Below are positions 16,672 to 25,419 of a stretch of DNA of 64,000 nucleotides, one piece after another; position 1 is the stretch's first letter; each line of letters starts with the position of its first letter. Origin of the DNA: Stramentimicrobium sp964433555 (lineage in GTDB: Bacteria; Atribacterota; Phoenicimicrobiia; Phoenicimicrobiales; Stramentimicrobiaceae); contig CAYSRG010000012.1 of NCBI GenBank assembly GCA_964433555.1, positions 3,140 to 67,139 on the forward strand. Reading direction: 5' to 3'. The position numbers were made by a program, and so were the translations under genes. The notes below the pieces were generated by a model, which worked only from the letters and a program-made list of their open reading frames with translations, was not told where the DNA came from and searched no databases.

Positions 16672-17544
16672 TCACACATCTGAGGTAATGTGTAGATTAA
16701 GGACTAACTTTATAATGACCTTAAACTGCAAGTCCCACTCAGATGGCGATGACCATGTAAACCAGGAACTCCAATCTTCGGGATGCCCTCCAGTAGAGTT
16801 ATAGCAAGTCCCGCCTGGATAGGAATTACTATCGATATTGCAATGAATATAATAAACATGTTCCGCAATGGGATTGCTCACATAACAGGTGCAGTAATAT
16901 GTTCCGGGCATGATGTAGGTGAGTGAATTAAAGTTGAATTCCTGCCATCCTTCGGTCCCAGGGACAAAGCCATTAATTGTATCACTTTGTAATATATTAC
17001 CAGTACTATCTCTAAGGTCACAAACAATAATATCTCCGCTATCCGTAGCATTTGTACCGATCGCAGGGCTGCTTAGATATATTTGAAACTGATCAAAGAA
17101 ACCAGCTTCGGTTACCTGGAAGCTTTGTCCCTGACCCACATTAACATAACCATGACTGGCACCAAACCAGGTTTTGGCAGTGCCTTCAGTCTGGAATATA
17201 GTCAAGGTAGGCATGGGGGTGACCGTAATAGTAGTGGTTTTTGTAACACCACCGGCACTGTTTGTTACTGTAAGCGTATAGGTAGTACTGATTTCCGGAG
17301 TTACTGCTATTGTACCGGTCAAAGAGACAGCACCGACACCATGATCAATGATAACACTATCTGCATCTGTAACATGCCAGGTTAGGGTAGAACTCTCACT
17401 CTCATTAATCATTGGCGGATTCGCTGAAAAGGAATGAATAACCGGGGTTGATGGGCCAATGCCATCGCAACTCAATAAGAATACTAACGACATGCATACA
17501 AAAAATAATAGAAAGGTTTTATTTTTTTTCTGTATTCCCATCAT
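16672..17544 (-). CDS. Lipoprotein with Ig-like N-terminal domain
   Basis: Exported lipoprotein of 290 residues. Signal peptide with lipobox FLLSC (Cys about 26), then an Ig-like beta domain (about 35-110; Thr/Ser-rich, with TYTLTVTNSAGGVTKTTTIT), then a C-terminal beta-rich region (about 115-285) that looks like a carbohydrate-binding or jelly-roll module but is not recognised. It stands alone between two recombinase remnants, which suggests it arrived with a mobile element (inference). AGGAGG lies just before the start; ATG at 17541 is an equally good start. Confidence 0.65.
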   Translation of the reverse strand: MMGIQKKNKTFLLFFVCMSLVFLLSCDGIGPSTPVIHSFSANPPMINESESSTLTWHVTDADSVIIDHGVGAVSLTGTIAVTPEISTTYTLTVTNSAGGVTKTTTITVTPMPTLTIFQTEGTAKTWFGASHGYVNVGQGQSFQVTEAGFFDQFQIYLSSPAIGTNATDSGDIIVCDLRDSTGNILQSDTINGFVPGTEGWQEFNFNSLTYIMPGTYYCTCYVSNPIAEHVYYIHCNIDSNSYPGGTCYNSTGGHPEDWSSWFTWSSPSEWDLQFKVIIKLVLNLHITSDV

Positions 17545-18321
17545 CTGAATAGACCTCCTTTTTTCTTCAGATTAGGAATTGGTATTTAGAATGGTTGGAT
17601 ACCTCCTAATTTCATGATTAAGTAGATAGGATATCCTATTATGTAACAATTTTGATCATAATAGGTATATTAAAAGAAAAGCCCCTCAGCATTAATCTGA
17701 AGCGCTGCTATTTATTTTTATCTTTTCTCTATTATATTTATTTACATTTCTTTCCTAATACAGTTAGTTCTATATTATTCTCTAATAACATTTTCCCAAA
17801 TCCCATCAGAAGGTTTTTTTATATTCATACATACATCTTCCTTAAAGATCTTCATCTATTTTGGTTATATTGTTTATTGTCAAATAAGGAGACTTCGCGA
17901 AACAATTGTGAATTCTGGTTTCATTTTCCCTTATGAGAGGATATTTATTTGAGATAGTATTTACATTTGTGTAATCCATAATTTAAGAAGAACCTGGGGC
18001 TATTATTCCCGGAAAAATTTCGGAGTACCAATAAAGCTGATTTCGGAAAAGCTTGATTACAGCTCCAATACTGTCACCAAAAGATACATGGGCGTCAGTC
18101 AGGAAGAAAAAATAAATAATATAGAAAAGAAAGTCTGCTTTTAATCAATTTAATATTGATATAATATAGATAAATAATTTAATCGGGTATTCCAATGGTA
18201 GACTGTATAACAAAAGATAACTAAAACTGGAAGGTGATTTTTATCAGATTTACGGAATTGAACAAGCAAGGTAACACCTATAAAATGGAGAAAAAAGAAA
18301 GGATGGGGGAGAGAAATATCC
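17545..18321. other. Intergenic region with recombinase remnant
   Basis: About 780 bases. Apart from the integrase fragment at 17953-18144, nothing recognisable. An open frame at 17652-17936 has no ribosome binding site and an implausible Phe/Tyr/Leu-rich product and is not called. Confidence 0.5.
17953..18144 (+). pseudogene. Tyrosine recombinase (XerD-like integrase) C-terminal fragment
   Basis: A start-less frame of 63 codons. It reads HNLRRTWGYYSRKN, then IKLISEKLDYSSNTVTKRYM and GVSQEE, ending KKVCF. This is the classic end of integrases: the HxxR box (HNLR), the GY turn, the position of the second His (here Tyr in DYSS), and the catalytic Tyr in KRYMGV followed by SQEE. The N-terminal two thirds are absent. 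Marks a lost mobile element. Confidence 0.75.
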
Positions 18322-18999
18322 ATGTTGCAAATATCTGAGCAGTTAAAAAAGACTTATCCGGGAGGATGGATTGGAGAGATTGTTTTCAAGAATACGAGGG
18401 TGAGAGAGGTAGGGGAGATAAATCTGAGAAAAATAAAAGGAGATTTGGAAGACAGCTTACGACAGAAGTACAGGGGTTTTAGTCGTTCAGATCTCATTCT
18501 GCTGGAGCCCATCAAAAGCTATGTAACATACTACAAGCAGTTTAAAAAAACTTATCATGTCCTGCTGCAATTGGAATCTGTTATTTGGAAACAGAAATCC
18601 ATTCCCAATACGATTCCTCTAGTAATGATTATGTTTATGGCAGAATTGAAAAATTTCTTGCTTACCGCTAGCCATGACCTTGATTCAATTGCCCTGCCTA
18701 TCGGAGTGGATCTGTCCAAAGGAAATGAACGATATCGCTTATTAAACGGCATGGAAAAGGAATTACCCCAAGGGGATATGATGATGGCGGATAGAGAGGG
18801 AATTATTTCCAGTATTGTCTATGGCCCGGATAACCGAACACAGATAACTGAGGACACCAACAGGGTACTATTTACGGTATATGCACCACCCGGGATAGAA
18901 GAGACATTAATACATGAACATTTCAATGATATCACTCACTATATGCGCTTGGTGGCACCTCAGGCAGAAATGGAAGAAATGGCAGTTCATCCATTGTAA
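18322..18999 (+). CDS. B3/B4 tRNA-binding-domain protein
   Basis: A 225-residue cytosolic protein resembling the stand-alone B3/4 domain of phenylalanyl-tRNA synthetase beta (editing-like fold). Typical features are the central LQLESVIW, the LPIGVDLSKGNERYRLLNG segment and the C-terminal RLVAPQAEME. Such free-standing proteins are thought to act on mischarged tRNA or amino-acid ligands, but no function is fixed. ATG with GGGGGAG 10-15 bases upstream. Monocistronic, convergent with the B12 transporter genes. Confidence 0.75.
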   Translation: MLQISEQLKKTYPGGWIGEIVFKNTRVREVGEINLRKIKGDLEDSLRQKYRGFSRSDLILLEPIKSYVTYYKQFKKTYHVLLQLESVIWKQKSIPNTIPLVMIMFMAELKNFLLTASHDLDSIALPIGVDLSKGNERYRLLNGMEKELPQGDMMMADREGIISSIVYGPDNRTQITEDTNRVLFTVYAPPGIEETLIHEHFNDITHYMRLVAPQAEMEEMAVHPL

Positions 19000-19039
19000 A
19001 ACTTATTTATATTATTACTATATGGTATAGAATATCAAA

Positions 19040-19825
19040 CTACATGATAACCTGGGGGATAGAGAGTTCCGGGTGTTGTATGATATTAGTTTTGGTTCGG
19101 TATACTTTTTTCAGAGTATGATTATTGATTACTTCCTGAGGAGTTCCTATCTTTTCAATTTTCCCCTGATTCAATAAGATGAGCTGATCCGAACAATAGC
19201 TGGCCAGATTAAGGTCATGGAAAACAGATATTATACACTTAACCTCTCCCTTTAAGACTTCCTGGAGAATATTGATAATTTCATATTTATAACTCAAATC
19301 CAGGTGAGAAGCAAATTCGTCCAGCATAAGTATTCTGGGTGATTGCGCCAGGGCTCTGGCAATGTATACCCTTTGCATTTCGCCACCACTAATCTGGTGA
19401 ATTCCTTTTTCGGCATGACGCAGAGAATCTGTTTTTTCCATAGCATTTCTGGAGATCTGGTAATCGAGAATTGTCTCTCCCTTCCATTGATTGATATAAG
19501 GTATTCTCCCCATAAAGACAACTTCTTTTACTTTATAGTTATAGGTAATATAGGACTCCTGTGGTACCATCGAGATTATTTTAGCCATTTTTTTTCTGGG
19601 TATTGTTCTGATATCCTGATTGAAAATCTGGATTTTACCTTTTTGGGGTGTAAGTATTCCAGAGATTAATTTTAACATGGTTGTTTTGCCAGAACCATTG
19701 GGTCCGATAATTCCGATGAATTTTCCTGGGGATAGAGATAAATTAATCTCCTGAAGCACAAGCTGCTGGTTATAAGAAAAACTAACATTTTTCAGAGAAA
19801 TAATTGGTGTATGTTCAATATTCAT
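19040..19825 (-). CDS. btuD: Cobalamin ABC transporter ATP-binding protein
   Basis: ABC ATPase (261 residues) of the FecCD/BtuCD family. Walker A GPNGSGKTT (about 42), signature ISGGEMQRVYIARAL, Walker B ILMLDEF and the switch His in SVFHDLNLA are all intact. It overlaps btuC by 11 bases. The start at 19825 (ATG, GGAGG 10 bases upstream) is chosen over longer in-frame starts lying inside btuC. Substrate assignment to B12 rests on the riboswitch ahead of the operon and the nearby adenosyltransferase, since siderophore importers look alike. Confidence 0.88.
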   Translation of the reverse strand: MNIEHTPIISLKNVSFSYNQQLVLQEINLSLSPGKFIGIIGPNGSGKTTMLKLISGILTPQKGKIQIFNQDIRTIPRKKMAKIISMVPQESYITYNYKVKEVVFMGRIPYINQWKGETILDYQISRNAMEKTDSLRHAEKGIHQISGGEMQRVYIARALAQSPRILMLDEFASHLDLSYKYEIINILQEVLKGEVKCIISVFHDLNLASYCSDQLILLNQGKIEKIGTPQEVINNHTLKKVYRTKTNIIQHPELSIPQVIM

Positions 19826-20873
19826 CGGTTTCATTCCTCCTTTTAAGCAGATGAATAAAAATTGGTGCACCAACCAGAGCGGTGATTGCTCCAATAGGTA
19901 TCTCAGTCGGAGCGATAATACTGCGTGCTATGGTGTCGCAAATTATTAAAAAGATAGAACCGGCTAAGGCTGATACGGGAAGCATAATACGGTGGTCGGG
20001 CCCCACCAGCAAACGAGCAATATGGGGAATCACCAATCCCACAAAACCAATCAATCCGGTAAAAGAGACTACAATAGCAATCATAACAGAGCCAATAAAA
20101 AATATCCTTAGTCTTAATTTCTCAGTCTGCACCCCCAGGTGCAGAGCTTCCTCTTCTCCCAGTGCCATAGCATTCAGTTCCAGAGAAGAGGAGATTAAGA
20201 GCAGGGTTCCCAGAAATACCGGTAAAAAAATAAAGGATACCTTTTGCCAGCTGGCAGCTGACAAATCACCCATTAGCCAGAATACCATAGAGTGTATTTC
20301 TCGCCTTGATATAGCTAAGAGCAGGGTGATTATTGCTGAAAAGAAAAAATTAACTGCTACTCCAGCCAGCAATAAATCAGCCATAGGCAAATGAGATTTT
20401 TTTCGAGATAAAAGATATACTAAAGAAATAGAAATCAAGGCACCAATTAGAGCAAAAATCGGTAAAATATGCACCAGATATAATCCAGTAATATATTGCA
20501 GAGCAATAGCAGAACAAGCTCCTAAGGCTGCTCCTGCTGAAACTCCCAGGATGTAAGGATCGGCAAGCGGATTTCTTAAAATCCCTTGAAATCCACCTCC
20601 CACACTGGCTAAAGCCATTCCTGTGAGCATAGCCATAATTAACCTTGGTATTCTCAATTCCCAGATGATAAGATCCAGGCTATCATCTGTTCTATGTTGC
20701 CAGATGATGGATAATATCTTTTGTGGTTGAATAGCAATGGTGCCAAAATTTAGAGCGGCAAAACCGATTATCAGTATAGCTAAAAATCCAATAGTTATAA
20801 TAAAAATGGCTTTGTATCGCCAGTTGGAATACCCATATAGATTATTCTTTTCTGGTTTTATTAAAGATTTCAT
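19815..20873 (-). CDS. btuC: Cobalamin ABC transporter permease
   Basis: FecCD-family permease of 352 residues with about ten transmembrane helices. Family motifs are present: RNPLADPYILGVSAGAALG (about 110) and GLIGFVGLVIPHIAR (about 268), the latter contacting the ATPase. It overlaps the end of btuF by 32 bases and the start of btuD by 11, showing tight coupling in one operon. Confidence 0.9.
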   Translation of the reverse strand: MKSLIKPEKNNLYGYSNWRYKAIFIITIGFLAILIIGFAALNFGTIAIQPQKILSIIWQHRTDDSLDLIIWELRIPRLIMAMLTGMALASVGGGFQGILRNPLADPYILGVSAGAALGACSAIALQYITGLYLVHILPIFALIGALISISLVYLLSRKKSHLPMADLLLAGVAVNFFFSAIITLLLAISRREIHSMVFWLMGDLSAASWQKVSFIFLPVFLGTLLLISSSLELNAMALGEEEALHLGVQTEKLRLRIFFIGSVMIAIVVSFTGLIGFVGLVIPHIARLLVGPDHRIMLPVSALAGSIFLIICDTIARSIIAPTEIPIGAITALVGAPIFIHLLKRRNETDEY

Positions 20874-21780
20874 ATAATAATTCCAATCCGTCTACCAGAC
20901 GAGGACCAGCACGATAAAAAAAGTCTTCATTTACAGTAAAGATTTGATTATTTTTAATAGCCGGCAGCTGAGACCAGCCAGGGCGGTTAATAATATCATT
21001 TTTCATTTTGTTAATCTCATCAGGATTCATGATGCCACTGGGAACAATAATAATGTCCGGTTCAGCCTGGGCAACCAGTTCAGGACTGATGGGTACCCAC
21101 CCCTGTTGATTTCCCACAATGTTCAATCCCCCAGCTAAGGTAATTAATTCATGAAACAGCGTACCATTGCCCGGGCTCCAGATGGTCTCATAGCTGGAGC
21201 CAGTAAAAACTTTTGGCTTTTGAATTTCCGGAATAATAGCACTCAGGTTGGTGATGACGCTTATGCGTTCCTGTAAATCGGTAATAAGTTCTCTTCCCTT
21301 TTCTGGTATACCGCAGGCAGCAGCAATTAATTCTATACTGCGCAGCATTTCTGCTAATGATTCTGCCTCTATTACTAAGACTTTAAAACCCAGCTCCCTT
21401 AGTCTGGGTATATCCTTTGTCTGGAATCCTCCGTAAGAGAGGATTAAGTCTGGTTCCAGTGAGATAATTTTTTCTAGATTTAGGGGTGACATTACCCCGA
21501 TAGATTCAATTTCTTCCACACCAGGAGGGTAATTGCAAAATTCGCTTCTACCTACCAATTTGCTTTCCAATATCAGAGCAAAGATAATTTCTGTATTACT
21601 GGGAGCTGCTGAGATAATCCTTTCCGGTCTTTTAATCAGGGTGACTTCTGTGCCAAAGTCATCAATAAGAGTAATAGGAAACAGACCATCCTGTGAGTTT
21701 CCCCATGCTGATAATGATAAAGGTACGAGTATAAAAAAGGTTAATAGAGAAGCTAAATAAATAGCCTTTTTTTGGGGCAT
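20842..21780 (-). CDS. btuF: Cobalamin-binding periplasmic protein
   Basis: Class III substrate-binding protein of 312 residues, exported by a signal peptide (about 1-26, ending LSLSAWG). The TroA-like body is seen in ERIISAAPSNTEIIFALILE, ESIGVMSPLNLEKIISLEPD and the helical linker. Start ATG at 21780 with GAGAGG 6 bases upstream; the longer frame to 21849 would run into the riboswitch terminator. First gene of the operon; expression should fall when adenosylcobalamin is abundant. Confidence 0.88.
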   Translation of the reverse strand: MPQKKAIYLASLLTFFILVPLSLSAWGNSQDGLFPITLIDDFGTEVTLIKRPERIISAAPSNTEIIFALILESKLVGRSEFCNYPPGVEEIESIGVMSPLNLEKIISLEPDLILSYGGFQTKDIPRLRELGFKVLVIEAESLAEMLRSIELIAAACGIPEKGRELITDLQERISVITNLSAIIPEIQKPKVFTGSSYETIWSPGNGTLFHELITLAGGLNIVGNQQGWVPISPELVAQAEPDIIIVPSGIMNPDEINKMKNDIINRPGWSQLPAIKNNQIFTVNEDFFYRAGPRLVDGLELLYEIFNKTRKE

Positions 21781-21821
21781 CGTTTTCCTCTCTTTACTAT
21801 TTATTAAAATAATCCTTTTAT

Positions 21822-21859
21822 AAAAACAAAGAACACACCCTTTAACCACGAAAGAGTGT
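21822..21859 (-). terminator. Riboswitch-controlled terminator
   Basis: On the minus strand ACACTCTTT pairs with AAAGGGTGT and is followed by a T-rich run (TTCTTTGTTTTT). It lies directly after the cobalamin riboswitch and before btuF, the right place for the expression platform. Confidence 0.7.
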
Positions 21860-21871
21860 AACGAATTTCTA

Positions 21872-22018
21872 AAAGGCAGGTCTCCTGGCTTGAGGCTATC
21901 TAATTGCTGCGCCTTCCCGGAATTTTAATCCCAGTGGCATCATGCAGTTTTCGGTACCTTTTACAGTAACGGGTTTGCGGTGGATTTTCACCACACTTCC
22001 CTTAACCTGTTAGAAAGT
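21872..22018 (-). promoter_or_regulatory. Cobalamin riboswitch
   Basis: Read on the minus strand, the conserved B12-aptamer blocks follow in order: AAGGGAA, GGTGAAAATCC, CGCAAACCCG, ACTGT, the B12 box GCCACTG, then CCGGGAAGGCG and AGCCAGGAGACCTGCC. All spacings look normal. It controls the btuF-btuC-btuD operon. Confidence 0.95.
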
Positions 22019-22274
22019 TATATGTAGGCAATACAATAATTTCCTGAAACTGGCTCTATTTATTTCAATGTACAGATAGATATAATTACTCTACGAATGG
22101 TACTTTCTGTTTGTATAATTTTTATGTTATTATAAGACATATTGAATAAAAATTCAATTTTAAATTAAGGATGTATCAATTGGTTCTCAAGGGGAAGAAT
22201 TCCCTGGATAATCCTGATGACATTTACTACCCAAGAATATTATTCCTCAGGATCCTATAAATATAAGATATAAT

Positions 22275-22436
22275 TAAATTTTTACAGTATAACTTTTATA
22301 GGGGAATAACTGTATGAGATTGCCGCGCACAGCCTAAGCAGTGCTTGCAATGACCTTGAGGTTTATAGTGAAAGGTTTATAGTTTTTGGTTAAGCTTTTA
22401 TTTGGGTATAACGCTTACCTATGATTTACGCAATAC
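22275..22436. repeat. 162-bp direct repeat, copy 1
   Basis: Identical over 162 bases to 23046-23207 (offset 771). Contains a GC-richer core (ATTGCCGCGCACAGCCTAAG) and repeated GTTTATAGT words. Ends 42 bases before the adenosyltransferase ATG. No ORF is supported inside it; looks like a dispersed non-coding repeat. Confidence 0.95.
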
Positions 22437-22478
22437 ACAATGACTCATAATGAAATGGTCATTATAAGGAGTATTCTT

Positions 22479-22994
22479 ATGAAAGGTCTGATTCAGGTCT
22501 ATACCGGAAATGGTAAGGGAAAAACTACTGCCGCACTCGGTTTAGCATTAAGAGCAGCCGGCAGAGATAAAAAGGTATTAATAATACAATTTATGAAAAA
22601 ATGGGATTATGGTGAGCTGTATTCTATTAAACAGATTCCACAGATAACTATTAAAACCTTCGGAACCAAGGATTTTGTCTACAAAGGTAAAGCCAGGGAA
22701 ATTGACTATCGGGAAGCTCGGAAGGCATTTGTGGAGGGAGTACAGGGTGCGATAAGCGGAAAATATGATGTAGTTATCTTTGATGAGCTTAATATAGCAC
22801 TTGACTTTGGTTTATTGGAAATACAGGAAGTAGTAAATTTTTTAAAAGACAAACCAGAAGCGGTAGAGGTAGTAATTACCGGTAGAAATGCTCCCCCAGA
22901 ATTGCTTGATCTCGCTGACCTGGTAACAGAGATGCGTGAAATTAAACATCCTTTCCAGAAGGGTATTCAAGCGAGAATTGGAATTGAATATTAA
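22479..22994 (+). CDS. cobO: Corrinoid adenosyltransferase (CobO/BtuR type)
   Basis: Transfers the adenosyl group of ATP to cob(I)alamin, making coenzyme B12 from imported corrinoid. 171 residues; P-loop GNGKGKTTAALGLALRAAG at about 8, then VVIFDELNIALDFG (Walker B-like) and ITGRNAPPELLDLADLVTEM, all diagnostic. Start ATG at 22479 with AAGGAG 6 bases upstream. Lies divergent to the B12 transporter operon and is bracketed by two identical 162-bp repeats, so this cassette may have been inserted or amplified as a unit. Confidence 0.93.
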   Translation: MKGLIQVYTGNGKGKTTAALGLALRAAGRDKKVLIIQFMKKWDYGELYSIKQIPQITIKTFGTKDFVYKGKAREIDYREARKAFVEGVQGAISGKYDVVIFDELNIALDFGLLEIQEVVNFLKDKPEAVEVVITGRNAPPELLDLADLVTEMREIKHPFQKGIQARIGIEY

Positions 22995-23045
22995 ATTAAT
23001 TTGCTCATTAGAATAATTATAGTAAAATAAAATAATGAATATAGC

Positions 23046-23207
23046 TAAATTTTTACAGTATAACTTTTATAGGGGAATAACTGTATGAGATTGCCGCGCA
23101 CAGCCTAAGCAGTGCTTGCAATGACCTTGAGGTTTATAGTGAAAGGTTTATAGTTTTTGGTTAAGCTTTTATTTGGGTATAACGCTTACCTATGATTTAC
23201 GCAATAC
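23046..23207. repeat. 162-bp direct repeat, copy 2
   Basis: Exact copy of 22275-22436. Immediately followed by short repeated words (GTATAC, TATACCGGTATA) up to the DUF2007 gene. Confidence 0.95.
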
Positions 23208-23285
23208 GCTCAAAGCACTACGCATTACGACGTTATGCTGTATACTTTATACCGGTATACTCTATACTGTAATGAAGAAGGAAGA

Positions 23286-23546
23286 ATGTTGATGGAAAAA
23301 GATGAACAAGAGTTTCGTGATTCAAAAATTGTTTTATTGTGCTCCGTGCCTACAGAAGTAGATGCTCTTCCTATTCAAAGTTTATTGGAAAGTTATGGTA
23401 TCAAATGTATATTACAATCAGATGTGACCAGATCGGTTCATCCTTTTGTAATTGATGGATTAGCTGAGGTTAGGATTTTGATTTTAGAAAAAGATTTGTC
23501 AAAAGCACAGGAAATCCTAAAAGATTCAGATTGTTCATTACCTTGA
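23286..23546 (+). CDS. DUF2007-like small protein
   Basis: An 86-residue protein of the putative signal-transducing DUF2007 type: a ferredoxin-like small fold with the opening VLLCSVPTEVDALPIQSLLE and the ending VRILILEKDLSKAQEIL. Function not known. Starts at 23286 or 23292 (MLMEK or MEK), served by GAAGGAAG; the upstream frame within the repeat-like words is rejected. Followed by oxygen-defence genes. Confidence 0.6.
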   Translation: MLMEKDEQEFRDSKIVLLCSVPTEVDALPIQSLLESYGIKCILQSDVTRSVHPFVIDGLAEVRILILEKDLSKAQEILKDSDCSLP

Positions 23547-23632
23547 GAAAAGATAGTATTATTTTTATTTATAATGAAAAATAATAAATATTTTTATAGA
23601 AAGAAAATTAATGCAATTTAAGGAGGTTCCAG

Positions 23633-24109
23633 TTGGATAAAATTTTAATTATCTATCATTCACAAAGTGGAATTGTCCATAAAATGGCTTATGCAGTAAA
23701 AGAAGGTATTGAAAAAACGAAAGGCTTTGAGGTTATAATTAAAAAAGCCGAACAGGCTAATCAGGAGGATTTAAGAGTAGTTTCTGGAATTGCTATTGGC
23801 ACTCCTGATTACTTTGATTATATGTCGGGAACTGTTAAGGATTTTTTTGATAGAACTTTTTATGCCGTTCAAAGCAAGATTAAAGGCAGCTTAACTGCTA
23901 ATATGCCCTGCGTTTTTTTTGTATCAGGAGGTACTGGCGGGGAACCTGCGTTGGCAAGTTTAAGAAAAATTGGCATGGCTTTCAAATTTAAGGAGATTGA
24001 TTATGTTACTTGTGATTCCCATCTTACTGAAGAAATTTTAGAACAATGCGAATTACTGGGCAAGAAATTAAATGAGGAAATTAAGAAAAAGCAAGAAAAT
24101 ACAAAATAG
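23633..24109 (+). CDS. Flavodoxin-like / NAD(P)H-quinone-reductase-fold protein
   Basis: Flavodoxin-fold protein (158 residues): the FMN phosphate loop YHSQSGIVHKMA near the N-terminus, GTPDYFDYMSGTVKDFFDRTF and the FVSGGTGGEPAL isoalloxazine loop. Likely binds FMN and carries electrons in the cytosol. TTG start with AAGGAGG 7 bases upstream. First of a run with a NifU-type scaffold and rubrerythrin, suggesting a role in oxidative-stress or Fe-S chemistry (inference). Confidence 0.8.
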   Translation: MDKILIIYHSQSGIVHKMAYAVKEGIEKTKGFEVIIKKAEQANQEDLRVVSGIAIGTPDYFDYMSGTVKDFFDRTFYAVQSKIKGSLTANMPCVFFVSGGTGGEPALASLRKIGMAFKFKEIDYVTCDSHLTEEILEQCELLGKKLNEEIKKKQENTK

Positions 24110-24148
24110 AAGTGTTTGATTAATAGAAAACTAAAAGGAGGAATTACG

Positions 24149-24376
24149 ATGACTATGAAAGAACGAGTAGCTGAAGCCCTGGAAAAGGTTAGACCATCTC
24201 TGCAGGCTGATGGCGGAGATGTGGAGTTGATTGAAGTCACTGAAGACGGTATTGTCAAGTTAAAATTAACCGGTGCCTGTCGCGGTTGTCCCATGAGTCA
24301 GATGACTTTGAAGCTGGGTATTGAAAAGGCATTGAAACAAGCTATCCCTGAGATTAAGGAAGTTCAGTCTGTCTAA
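24149..24376 (+). CDS. NifU C-terminal-domain Fe-S scaffold
   Basis: A 75-residue protein equal to the NifU/Nfu C-terminal domain, with the CxxC cluster site in GACRGCPMSQMTLK and the SLQADGGDVELIEV signature. Holds or transfers a 4Fe-4S cluster. ATG at 24149 with AAAGGAGG; the upstream TTG in the same frame is rejected. Between a flavodoxin-like gene and rubrerythrin. Confidence 0.92.
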   Translation: MTMKERVAEALEKVRPSLQADGGDVELIEVTEDGIVKLKLTGACRGCPMSQMTLKLGIEKALKQAIPEIKEVQSV

Positions 24377-24432
24377 CAAATATAAACAATGAAGCATTAA
24401 ATATATGGCAATATAACATAAGGAGGAATTAT

Positions 24433-25008
24433 ATGGGTAAATTAAAAGGTACAGAGACAGAAAAGAATTTATTGGCAGCATTTGCTGGTGAGTCACAAGC
24501 CAGAAATAGATATACTTATTTTGCCAGTGTTGCTAAAAAAGAAGGATATGAACAGATTGCTGCCATATTTCAGGAAACCGCTGATAATGAGAAGGAGCAT
24601 GCTAAAAGGTTTTTTAAGCTCTTAGAAGGTGGAGAGGTAGAAATTAAGGCAAGTTATCCCGCTGGAATAATTGCTGATACAGCTCAGAACCTGAAAGCTG
24701 CTGCTGATGGCGAGTTATTGGAATGGGGAACTATTTACAAAGATGCTGCTCAGGTAGCCCGGCAGGAAGGATTTGAGAAAGTGGCTATACAATTTGAGGA
24801 AATAGCCAAAGTAGAGATGCATCACGAGGCAAGATATCGTAAATTACTAGAAAATTTAAGAAATGGCAGTATTTTTAAAAAGGATAAAAAAGTAACCTGG
24901 CATTGCCGAAATTGTGGATATGTATTGGAAGGTAAAGGGGCTCCCAATAAATGCCCGGCTTGTGAACATCCACAGGCTTTTTTCCAGTTGAAAGCAGATA
25001 ATTTTTAA
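24433..25008 (+). CDS. Rubrerythrin
   Basis: Non-haem di-iron peroxidase (191 residues) reducing H2O2 in anaerobes. N-terminal ferritin-like domain with ESQARNRY and DNEKEHAKRFFKL, second helix pair EIAKVEMHHEARY, then a C-terminal rubredoxin site with CxxC pairs (CRNCGY and CPACEHP). All iron ligands are present. AAGGAGG precedes the ATG; a terminator follows at 25115. Confidence 0.97.
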   Translation: MGKLKGTETEKNLLAAFAGESQARNRYTYFASVAKKEGYEQIAAIFQETADNEKEHAKRFFKLLEGGEVEIKASYPAGIIADTAQNLKAAADGELLEWGTIYKDAAQVARQEGFEKVAIQFEEIAKVEMHHEARYRKLLENLRNGSIFKKDKKVTWHCRNCGYVLEGKGAPNKCPACEHPQAFFQLKADNF

Positions 25009-25419
25009 TATGAGTAATGAGTAATTATTGAAGGTGAATAGCTTAAGTATATATATGATAAGAATGAATAGTAGATATAATAATTGTACAATATTGTGCA
25101 ATTATTTGGTAATAAAAAAGAAGCACTTTAATTTAAACTGAATATAATGAGTGCTTCTTTTTTATAAAATCTAAAAATATCATAAGTTTTTTATTTACCA
25201 TAAAATTTACCTAAAGGTTCTCAATCCGCCAGCTATATGGGAGTGATGATCACTTTATTGTTTTAACTGAATAGTTTTTCTATAATGATATTAAATAAAA
25301 TATTAGCTTTATTTACAATATAGTAATATTTCAATATTTCTCTTTATATATTATTCCCAGAGTAAATAATAAGTAAGGTCTTTTTTCTAAAATAGTATTT
25401 ACAGGAGGTATTATAAATA
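25009..25419. other. Intergenic region with terminator
   Basis: About 410 bases. Holds the terminator at 25115-25163; the rest shows nothing recognised apart from the AGGAGG of the next gene. Confidence 0.5.
25115..25163 (+). terminator. Rho-independent terminator after rubrerythrin
   Basis: AAAAAGAAGCACTTT pairs with GAGTGCTTCTTTTTT across a loop of about 19 bases; strong T tract. Confidence 0.85.

Noticed and set aside
17652..17936. Open frame of 94 codons
   Set aside because: No ribosome binding site, Phe/Tyr/Leu-rich composition, no recognisable domain; judged a chance frame in AT-rich DNA.
19040..21780. Iron-siderophore importer
   Set aside because: The proteins alone would allow it, but the cobalamin riboswitch ahead of the operon and nearby cobO favour B12.
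21780..21849. N-terminal extension of btuF
   Set aside because: It would be translated from the terminator of the cobalamin riboswitch and lacks a ribosome site; the signal peptide begins at 21780.
22275..23207. Insertion sequence around cobO
   Set aside because: Direct repeats are present, but there is no transposase, terminal inverted repeat or clear target duplication, so they are reported only as repeats.
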